Origin: an uncultured Mycolicibacterium sp.
GTDB taxonomy: Bacteria > Actinomycetota > Actinomycetes > Mycobacteriales > Mycobacteriaceae
Reading direction: 5' to 3'
Length of the DNA: 6,280 nt
Assembly (NCBI RefSeq): GCF_937941905.1
Contig: NZ_CALDGS010000111.1
Span: 1-6,280 of the forward strand
The notes beneath the pieces are model-generated. The model searched no databases. It saw only the letters and a list, made by a program, of their open reading frames with translations, and was not told the origin of the DNA. The stretch's first letter is position 1. Every line of letters starts with the position of its first letter. Below, piece after piece: positions 1 to 6,280 of this stretch. Made by a program: the position numbers and the translations under genes.

Positions 1-1
1 G

Positions 2-292
2 CCGCAATGCGGATTCCGAATTCGGTACACGGAGCCGGGCGACGTTTTTGCTGGTGAGCGATGCCGGCACGCCGTGGTTGCGGCGCTGCGCGAGGCGCGC
101 AGCGGACCGGGGACGATCACCGACCGGCGGGCCCGGCTGAACGACCTGAGCGACCTTCGCAACTCGAAACTGCTCCGGCGGATGTCCTCGCGGCGTTCGT
201 CCCAATCACGCCCCGGGCCACCGCAGTACCTGCCCCGAATGAGCTGCCCGTCAACGAGGTATTGCCCCAAACCCGAAATGGAGATCCGGTGA
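2..292 (+). CDS. 3' end of an unidentified upstream gene (partial)
   Basis: This reading frame is open from the left edge (96 residues visible) and ends at a TGA at 290-292. The TGA lies inside a GTGA overlap with the GTG start of the helicase gene, the usual geometry of translationally coupled genes, which supports a real upstream gene in the same operon. The first 55 or so residues look like ordinary protein, with mixed hydrophobic and charged residues (for example VVAALREARSG followed by ARLNDLSDLRN) and G/C-rich third positions. From about position 175 the frame becomes rich in Arg, Ser, Pro and Cys with high G/C at second codon positions, as expected of a shadow or read-through tail. I recognise no domain, signal peptide or membrane segment. 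The first 60 bases are somewhat less GC-rich than the genes downstream. It could be a regulator or small accessory protein of the system, an unrelated neighbour, or a gene whose end has been altered by a frameshift. Confidence 0.45.
   Translation, partial: PQCGFRIRYTEPGDVFAGERCRHAVVAALREARSGPGTITDRRARLNDLSDLRNSKLLRRMSSRRSSQSRPGPPQYLPRMSCPSTRYCPKPEMEIR
280..283 (+). promoter_or_regulatory. Ribosome binding site for the SNF2 helicase gene
   Basis: GGAG lies five bases upstream of the GTG at 289. It decides the start: the frame stays open back to an ATG at 61, but no other in-frame start has such a site, and conserved-looking helicase sequence begins only after the GTG. The site is inside the upstream frame, fitting translational coupling. 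Confidence 0.6.
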
Positions 293-3216
293 CGACCATC
301 ACCTCCGACCGTCCGTCGCCCCCGGCCAGTGCGCCGTTCACCGCCGCGCCCGGTTCGGTCGTTCTGGTCCGCGACGCCGAGTGGCTGGTCACCGCCGTGG
401 AGCAGGCCACCGACGGCTACTTCGTGCATGTCGTCGGTCTGTCGGAGCTGGTGCGCGACACCGAGGCGACATTCTCGACCGCCATCGACGACATCGTCAC
501 GGTCGACCCGGCGAAGGTGCGGGTGGTCGCCGACGACTCCCCCGGTTTCCGGCGGTCGCGGCTGTGGCTGGAGGCCAGTTTGCGCAAGACGCCGGTCGCG
601 ATCTCCGATCCGCGGCTGACGGTGGCCCACCGCGCGCTGGCCGATCCGCTGGAATACCAGCTCGCGGCGGTGCGCAAGGCGCTCGACCCGGACAAGCTGC
701 GGCCCCGGGTGCTGCTGGCCGACGCCGTCGGGCTGGGCAAGACGATCGAGATCGGCATGATCCTGTCGGAGCTGGTCCGCCGGGGCCGCGGCGAGCGGAT
801 CCTGATCGTCACCCCGAAGCATGTGCTCGAGCAGATGCAGATGGAGTTGTGGACCCGGTTCGCGCTGCCGTTCGTGCGGCTGGACTCCGCCGGCATCCAG
901 CGCATCCGCCAGATCCTGCCGGCCAACCGCAACCCGTTCACCTACTACAAGCGGGTCATCATCTCGATCGACACGCTCAAGAGCGACCGCTACATCAACC
1001 ATCTGCGCAAGCAGTGGTGGGATGCGGTGGTCATCGACGAGTCCCACAACGTCACCAACAACGAGGCCCAGAAGGGCCGGCTGGCCCGGCTGCTCGCCGA
1101 GCGCACCGACGCGCTGATCCTCGCGTCGGCCACCCCGCACAACGGCAGGGCCGAGTCGTTCGCCGAACTGGTGCGCATGCTCGACCCCAGCGCGGTCGGG
1201 CCGAACAACGAACTGGACCTCGACCAGGTGGCCAAACTCGTCATCCGCCGCCACCGCCACCACCCGGAGGTGGCCGCCGAGGTCGGCGCGGAGTGGGCCG
1301 AGCGGCAGCCGCCGAACAACATCATCGTCGACGCGTCCCCATCCGAGAGCGCCATCGCCCGGGAACTCGAAACCGTCTGGCTGTGGCCGGAATCCGGCTC
1401 CTCCCCGTACTCGGGCGCCAACGCGGCGCTGTTTCCGTGGGTGTTGGCCAAGGCATTCCTGTCCTCGCCGGTGGCGCTGCTGGAGTCGATCGATCAGCGC
1501 ATCTCCCGGCTCGACGAGCACCAGCCCGATCAGAAGCGGGAACTGGTCGCGCTGCAGCGGCTGCGCGAGCTCGCCACCGCGTGCCTGGATCTGGGGCCGA
1601 AGGGGTCGGCGAAGTTCACCGCGCTCGTCGACCACCTGCGCAGGATCGGGGTGGCGCGCAGCAGCGATCGACGGGCCGTGGTGTTCGCCGAACGGGTCGC
1701 CACCCTGAACTGGCTGGCCGAACACGTCACCGCGGAGCTGAAACTCGCCAAGGATCAGGTGGTGATCCTGCACGGCGGGCTCAGCGACACCGAACAGCAG
1801 GAGATCGTCGAGTCGTTCAAACTCGAATCCTCGCCCATCCGGGTGCTGATCACCGGTGACGTGGCCTCCGAGGGGGTGAACCTGCACAGCCAGTGCCATC
1901 ACCTCGTGCACTACGACATCCCGTGGAGCCTGATCCGCATCGAGCAGCGCAACGGCCGCATCGACCGGTACGGGCAGCGGCACCGCCCGCAGATCACCAC
2001 CCTGCTGCTCAACCCGGACACCGAACGGTTCGCCGGGGACATCCGGGTGCTCACCCGTCTCGTCGAACGTGAGCACGAGGCGCACACCGCGCTCGGGGAT
2101 GCGGCGTCGCTGATCGGCACCTACGACGTCAAAGCCGAGGAGGACGCGATCCGGGAGGTCCTGGCCGGCCAGAAGACGCTCGACGAGGTGGTGCACAGCG
2201 TCGAGGAGGTCACCAACTCCGGCGGGCTCGACGCGTTCTTCGCGCAGCTGTCCACCGGGGCGATCGGGCAGGCCCCGCCGGCCTCCGAACCCACGAATAC
2301 CGGCGGCGCGCCCTCCGCCGAGGGCGTGGCCGGGGTGTACGACACCGACTTCGCGTTCCTCGCCGACGCCATCGAGGAGTTCTGGCCGACGCCGCAGAAG
2401 CCGCCGCCGAACGGCATCAAATGGGAAGTGGAGCACCGTTATTCGATCGCGTCGCTGATCCCGCCGGCCGACCTCAGGCAGCGGTTGCAGGTGCTGCCGC
2501 AGTCGTATCTGCGGGACCGCAAGGTGGCGGAGAACTTCAAATTGGCCATCACCCCCACTCGCGGTAACCAGGAGCTGCGGCAGGCGAAATCGGGTGCCTC
2601 CCGGTCGACCTGGCCGGAGGCCCACTTCCTGGCGCCGCTGCACCCGATCCTGGAGTGGGCCACCGACCGGGCGCTGTCGGAGCTCAGCCGCGACGAGATC
2701 TTCGCGGTGCGCGGCAACCTCGCCCATCCGACCGTGCTGGTGCTGGTGTCGCAGTCGAATCAGCGCGGCCAGGTGATCGCCGGCTCGTACTACACGGTCG
2801 AGTTCCCCGACCCGGCGAGTCCCGCGCTGGCGCTGGCCAACCCGCAGCCCAGCGCCCAGCACGCCCTCGACGCGTTGCAGTTGCTCGACGTCAACACCGG
2901 CCCCGTCGCGGGGGTCGAGGCGCTGCAACCGCTGGTGGCGGCCGCGGTGACCGCCACCGACGCCGCGGCCGAACAGCACGCCGAGGCGATCCGCGCGGAG
3001 ACCGCCCGTCGCATCGACGAATGGCTGCAGCGCACCAACCGGTGGAAGCAGGCCGCACAGCAGCTGCGGCAGCACCGCACGCTGCGCCGGCACGCCCAGC
3101 TCGTCGACGACGAGCAGGCCCTGGCGAAGGACATGAACCCGGACCGGCGGCTGGTGCGGCCGCTGCTGGTGGTGGTTCCCGCAGACTTCGACGGCGAAAG
3201 CCAAGGAGCACGATGA
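289..3216 (+). CDS. drmD: SNF2/HepA-family helicase, probable DISARM DrmD
   Basis: A 975-residue superfamily 2 ATPase of the SNF2/RapA (HepA) type, expected to be a cytoplasmic ATP-driven DNA translocase. Residues 1-25 are a Pro/Ser/Thr-rich tail, and residues 26-110 are a small beta-rich N-terminal region as in HepA-like proteins. The ATPase lobe has a Q-motif-like PLEYQ (120-124), Walker A GLGKT (148-152), DESH box (250-253) and SATPHNG (280-286). The second lobe has VVFAER (464-469), HGGLS (495-499), ASEGVNLH (526-533) and the arginine-finger motif QRNGRIDRYGQ (553-563). All catalytic residues are present, so the enzyme should be active. Residues 657-684 form a Pro/Gly/Ala linker. The rest (about 685-975) matches no domain I can name and contains a charged, Gln/Arg-rich helical stretch near 885-948 that could be a coiled coil. 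GTG 289 is preferred as start over ATG 61 because of the GGAG site and the GTGA overlap. It overlaps the methylase gene by four bases. Size and partner fit DrmD of class 1 DISARM. A BREX-type SNF2 helicase is the main alternative. Helicase identity is near certain; the gene symbol is an inference from context. Confidence 0.85.
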   Translation: MTTITSDRPSPPASAPFTAAPGSVVLVRDAEWLVTAVEQATDGYFVHVVGLSELVRDTEATFSTAIDDIVTVDPAKVRVVADDSPGFRRSRLWLEASLRKTPVAISDPRLTVAHRALADPLEYQLAAVRKALDPDKLRPRVLLADAVGLGKTIEIGMILSELVRRGRGERILIVTPKHVLEQMQMELWTRFALPFVRLDSAGIQRIRQILPANRNPFTYYKRVIISIDTLKSDRYINHLRKQWWDAVVIDESHNVTNNEAQKGRLARLLAERTDALILASATPHNGRAESFAELVRMLDPSAVGPNNELDLDQVAKLVIRRHRHHPEVAAEVGAEWAERQPPNNIIVDASPSESAIARELETVWLWPESGSSPYSGANAALFPWVLAKAFLSSPVALLESIDQRISRLDEHQPDQKRELVALQRLRELATACLDLGPKGSAKFTALVDHLRRIGVARSSDRRAVVFAERVATLNWLAEHVTAELKLAKDQVVILHGGLSDTEQQEIVESFKLESSPIRVLITGDVASEGVNLHSQCHHLVHYDIPWSLIRIEQRNGRIDRYGQRHRPQITTLLLNPDTERFAGDIRVLTRLVEREHEAHTALGDAASLIGTYDVKAEEDAIREVLAGQKTLDEVVHSVEEVTNSGGLDAFFAQLSTGAIGQAPPASEPTNTGGAPSAEGVAGVYDTDFAFLADAIEEFWPTPQKPPPNGIKWEVEHRYSIASLIPPADLRQRLQVLPQSYLRDRKVAENFKLAITPTRGNQELRQAKSGASRSTWPEAHFLAPLHPILEWATDRALSELSRDEIFAVRGNLAHPTVLVLVSQSNQRGQVIAGSYYTVEFPDPASPALALANPQPSAQHALDALQLLDVNTGPVAGVEALQPLVAAAVTATDAAAEQHAEAIRAETARRIDEWLQRTNRWKQAAQQLRQHRTLRRHAQLVDDEQALAKDMNPDRRLVRPLLVVVPADFDGESQGAR
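3203..3208 (+). promoter_or_regulatory. Ribosome binding site for the methyltransferase gene
   Basis: A six-base AAGGAG, a near-perfect anti-16S match, ends four bases before the ATG at 3213. It lies within the last codons of the helicase gene, whose TGA overlaps the ATG as ATGA. The methylase can therefore be translated both by re-initiation and from its own strong site. Confidence 0.75.
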
Positions 3217-6200
3217 CGACCTCGGACGCCCTCATCCTCGGTGAAGACTTCATCAGCGAGCACTACTTCACCACCGACGCCACCGCCCAGTCGTTTCACG
3301 CCAAGGTGCTGGAGCGCCGCAAGCAGTGGGAGGCCGACCGCGCCGCCGGGCACGACACCCCGCGCACCCGGTTCACCGCGGCCCGCGGCGAGCTGGAGCG
3401 GGCCTTCATCGGTCTGAGCGAGAACGCCGAACCCGCCGTCCTGGACGCGCTGTACCACCGGCTGCGCGGGATCCTCGGCTACGACAACCCGGCCCGCTGG
3501 GAAACCGAGCGCCTCGGCGGCCGCGACGGCGAGCCGGGCCCGGTGCTCGCCGTGCGCAGCCGCGGTCTGACCGGGCCGGCCCCGCTGGTGATCATCGAGG
3601 CCCACGGCCCGCTGGCGCTGGAGGATCTGCTCGCCCGTGACGAAAAGACCCTCCTGCGCGGGTTTTTCGTCGACGACGAGGAGGACGAGCCGATCACCTC
3701 GGCGGCACGGCTGCTGTCGCACCTGTTCGTCGCCGACGACGGGCCGCAGTTCGCGCTGGTGCTCGCCGGTGGGCTGGCGCTGGTCACCGAGCGGGAGCGC
3801 TGGCCCGAGGGGCGCTATCTCGCGGTGAATCTGCAGCTGGTCGCCGAACGCAACGACGACAAGCGCGGCGGCGAGATCGACCGGGCGCTGACCTGTCTGG
3901 CCGCCGATTCCCTGGCGCCGGACGCCGAGGGCACCATCTGGTGGTCGTCGGTGATCGAGGAGTCGATCCGCCACACCGTCGGGGTGTCGGAGGATCTGCG
4001 TGAAGGGGTGCGGCTCTCGATCGAGATCATCGCCAACGACGTGCTCCAACGCCGCAAAGACCGCGGCCTTCCCCCGCTGCCCGACGACCAGGCCCAGCCG
4101 CTGGCCCGGCAGGCGCTGCGGTTTCTGTACCGGATCCTGTTCCTGCTCTACGCCGAGGCGTCACCGGAGCTCGGGGTGCTGCCGGTGGGCGACCCCAACT
4201 ACGAGCGCGGCTACAGCCTGGACCGCCTGCGCGAGCTCACCCTCACCGAACTGGTGACACCGCGCGCCCGCAGCGGCACCCACCTCTACGACTCGCTGAA
4301 GGTGCTGTTCGAGCTCGTCGACCGCGGCCACGACGGCGCCGGCGACGATCCGGCCGCCGCCGAGGGGCTGGTGTTCAACCCGCTGCGGGCAGATCTGTTC
4401 AAACCCGAGGCGACCTCGATGATCGACGAGGTCAAACTCGGCGACGGCGCGCTGCAGCAGGTGCTGCGGCATCTGCTGCTGAGCAAGGAGTCCAAGGGCC
4501 GCGACCGCGGGTTCATCTCGTATGCGCAGCTGGGCATCAACCAGCTCGGCGCGGTGTACGAGGGACTGATGAGCTACACCGGGTATTTCGCGCACACCCC
4601 CCTCTACGAGGTGGCGCCCAACGGTGACCCGAAGAAGGGTTCCTGGGTGGTGCCGGAGAGCCGCATCACCGGCATCGCCGAATCCGATTTCGTGAAGGTG
4701 CGCGACGAGGTGACCGGGGAGCTGAAACCGGTGCGCTACGAGCCGGGCAGTTTCGTGTTCCGGCTCTCCGGCCGGGACCGGCAGACCTCGGCGTCCTACT
4801 ACACCCCCGAGGTGCTGACCCGGTTCACCGTCGGACAGGCGCTCGCCGAGCTGCTCGACCAGGACGGTTCGACCACCTCCGCCGAGGAGATCCTCAATCT
4901 GACGGTGTGCGAGCCGGCGCTCGGGTCGGGCGCGTTCGCCATCGAGGCGATCCGCCAGCTCGCCGAGGAGTACCTGACCCGGCGCCAGCGGGAGCTCGGT
5001 GAGCGGATTCCCCCGGAGGACTATCCGGTCGAGCTGCAGCGGGTGAAGGCCTATATCGCGCTGCACCAGGTCTACGGCGTGGATCTGAACCCCACCGCGG
5101 TCGAGTTCGCCGAGATCACCCTGTGGCTGGACACCATGGGCCCGGGTCTGGCCGCCCCGTGGTTCGGCCTGCATCTGCGCCGCGGCAACTCGCTGATCGG
5201 TGCCCGCCGCGCCGTGGTCCCGGCTGCGCGCCTGGCCGAAAAAGGCTGGATGGACGCGGATCTGGTGGATGTGCCGCTATCCCAGTCGCTGGACGAGCAC
5301 CCGGCTGCGGTGCATCACTTCCTGCTGCCGGCCTCGGGCTGGGGTGTGACCGCCGAGACGAAGGAGGCCAAGGAGCTGGCGCCGGAGGCGGTCGCCGAGG
5401 TCAAGCAGTGGCGAAAGTCGTTGCGCAACAAGCTCACCACAGCACAGCGCAAGCAGCTGCAGGCGCTTGCGCAGCGGGTCGAGACGCTGTGGGCGCTGGC
5501 GCTGCGGCGGCTGGAGATCGCCGAGAGCGAGATCCGCCGCGACATCCCGGTGTGGGGGCGGGAGTTCACCCCGACCGGTGGCGCGGTGACCCGCGAGCAG
5601 ATCGAGGCGTCGCTGTCCGATGAGAACGGCGCCTACCGCCGGCTGCGCCGGGTGATGGACGCCTGGTGTGCGCTGTGGTTCTGGCCCCTCACCGATTCCC
5701 GCCGCACCGTGGACGGCACCCTCGTGTCGCCGCCGAGCCTGCAGGAGTGGCTGGACACCCTCACCGAACTGCTCGGCACCCCGCCCAGGCAGGCCGGCGG
5801 CGGCCAGTACGACATGTTCGCCACCGCCACCTGGGATCAGCTCGAGGACGCCGAGGCCAACGACCTGATCCTGGCCCAGGCCAAGCCGGTTTCCGAGATC
5901 CTCGACCGCCGCCCGTGGCTCAAGGCGGCCGAGCAGGTGGCGCAGCGGCAGGGCTTCTTCCACTGGGAACTCGAGTTCGCCCCGGCGTTCCGCCGCGGGG
6001 GTTTCGATCTGCAGGTGGGGAACCCGCCGTGGGTACGGCCCCGCACCGATGTGAATGCGCTTCTCGCCGAAGGCGATCCGTGGTTCGAGCTTGCGGTCAA
6101 ACCCACCCAGCAACAGGTGCGGCAGCGCCGCGAAGCCACCCTCGCCTATCCCGGTATCCGCGACCTCGTGGTGGACGACACCGCCGACATCACCGCCGTC

Positions 6201-6280
6201 TCGGCGTTCCTCGGTAGTCCGCTTCTCTACCCGGTGCTCGCCGGGCTCCAGCCGGATCTCTACCGCTGCTTCATGACGCA
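3213..6280 (+). CDS. drmMI: Large N6-adenine DNA methyltransferase, probable DISARM DrmMI (3' truncated)
   Basis: The frame runs without a stop from ATG 3213 to the right edge, giving 1022 residues of an unfinished protein. It is an adenine-N6 DNA methyltransferase of the Eco57I/PglX kind, using S-adenosylmethionine to modify host DNA. Visible landmarks: QLGAVYEGL (444-452), typical of the region before the SAM domain; YYTPEVLTRF (529-538), motif X-like; CEPALGSGAF (566-575), the SAM-binding motif I; YGVDLNP (621-627), the acidic motif II; RGNSL (657-661); and the catalytic NPPW (937-940), the motif IV of adenine-N6 enzymes. Between motifs I and IV lie about 360 residues, including a charged helical stretch (about 725-780) and a tryptophan-rich DAWCALWFWPL (816-826). 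Residues 1-330 form an N-terminal region with no domain I can name. Third-position G/C bias is uniform. The gene follows the SNF2 helicase with an ATGA overlap. This pairing and the giant size suggest DrmMI of class 1 DISARM. PglX of a BREX system or a type IIG-like enzyme is less likely but not excluded. Target-recognition and C-terminal parts lie beyond the window. Confidence 0.85.
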   Translation, partial: MTTSDALILGEDFISEHYFTTDATAQSFHAKVLERRKQWEADRAAGHDTPRTRFTAARGELERAFIGLSENAEPAVLDALYHRLRGILGYDNPARWETERLGGRDGEPGPVLAVRSRGLTGPAPLVIIEAHGPLALEDLLARDEKTLLRGFFVDDEEDEPITSAARLLSHLFVADDGPQFALVLAGGLALVTERERWPEGRYLAVNLQLVAERNDDKRGGEIDRALTCLAADSLAPDAEGTIWWSSVIEESIRHTVGVSEDLREGVRLSIEIIANDVLQRRKDRGLPPLPDDQAQPLARQALRFLYRILFLLYAEASPELGVLPVGDPNYERGYSLDRLRELTLTELVTPRARSGTHLYDSLKVLFELVDRGHDGAGDDPAAAEGLVFNPLRADLFKPEATSMIDEVKLGDGALQQVLRHLLLSKESKGRDRGFISYAQLGINQLGAVYEGLMSYTGYFAHTPLYEVAPNGDPKKGSWVVPESRITGIAESDFVKVRDEVTGELKPVRYEPGSFVFRLSGRDRQTSASYYTPEVLTRFTVGQALAELLDQDGSTTSAEEILNLTVCEPALGSGAFAIEAIRQLAEEYLTRRQRELGERIPPEDYPVELQRVKAYIALHQVYGVDLNPTAVEFAEITLWLDTMGPGLAAPWFGLHLRRGNSLIGARRAVVPAARLAEKGWMDADLVDVPLSQSLDEHPAAVHHFLLPASGWGVTAETKEAKELAPEAVAEVKQWRKSLRNKLTTAQRKQLQALAQRVETLWALALRRLEIAESEIRRDIPVWGREFTPTGGAVTREQIEASLSDENGAYRRLRRVMDAWCALWFWPLTDSRRTVDGTLVSPPSLQEWLDTLTELLGTPPRQAGGGQYDMFATATWDQLEDAEANDLILAQAKPVSEILDRRPWLKAAEQVAQRQGFFHWELEFAPAFRRGGFDLQVGNPPWVRPRTDVNALLAEGDPWFELAVKPTQQQVRQRREATLAYPGIRDLVVDDTADITAVSAFLGSPLLYPVLAGLQPDLYRCFMT

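Noticed and set aside
381..1859. A 492-residue same-strand open frame inside the helicase
   Set aside because: It overlaps the ATPase motifs in another frame and consists almost wholly of Arg, Gly, Ala, Pro and His.
2790..4049. A 419-residue antisense open frame across the helicase-methylase junction
   Set aside because: It lies opposite two clearly coding frames with intact motifs. Its predicted protein is low-complexity (Gly, Arg, Gln, Val rich), as expected from the strand opposite GC-rich codons, and it has no recognisable domain.
4161..5174. A 337-residue antisense open frame opposite the methylase
   Set aside because: It is entirely inside the methylase, opposite motif X and motif I, with biased composition and no domain. 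It is a shadow of high third-position GC.
5277..6113. A 278-residue antisense open frame opposite the methylase insertion region
   Set aside because: It has shadow composition (Gly/Arg/Leu rich), no plausible start site, and covers sequence encoding the conserved NPPW on the other strand.
3213..6280. Possible frameshift or truncation of the methylase gene
   Set aside because: I translated the frame codon by codon to the window edge and found no stop and no frame change. The lack of an end is due only to the window boundary.
289..6280. BREX type 3 or a stand-alone type IIG restriction enzyme as the primary call
   Set aside because: The helicase-first order and the separate SNF2 protein fit class 1 DISARM better, and no pglZ or brxC gene is visible. 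It is kept only as an alternative because the flanks are not in view.

Overview
The window is GC-rich (roughly two thirds or more G+C, with strong G/C preference at third codon positions) and almost fully coding on the + strand. Base composition, GTG/ATG starts and tight 4-base gene overlaps suggest a high-GC actinobacterium. A mycobacterial or related host is plausible, but nothing in the window proves it.

Layout: (1) Positions 2-292 hold an open frame that enters from the left edge and stops in a GTGA overlap with the next gene. It is probably the 3' end of an upstream gene, but its last third looks less like protein. (2) Positions 289-3216 encode a complete 975-residue SNF2/HepA-type helicase or translocase with all the main superfamily 2 motifs. 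(3) Positions 3213-6280 encode the first 1022 residues of a very large adenine-specific DNA methyltransferase of the Eco57I/PglX kind, cut by the right edge. Genes 2 and 3 overlap by ATGA, and the second has a strong AAGGAG ribosome binding site, so they form one operon. There is no non-coding stretch longer than 300 bases, and I saw no RNA gene, mobile element, CRISPR array or terminator.

A large SNF2 helicase followed directly by a giant N6-adenine methyltransferase is the front half of a class 1 DISARM anti-phage system (drmD-drmMI, normally with drmA, drmB and drmC). In that system the methylase marks host DNA as self, and the helicase works with the other Drm proteins to restrict unmethylated incoming DNA. 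The window ends before drmA/B/C could be seen, so the DISARM call rests on gene size, gene order and motif content. The main alternatives are a BREX type 3-like helicase/PglX pair or a stand-alone helicase-methylase island.
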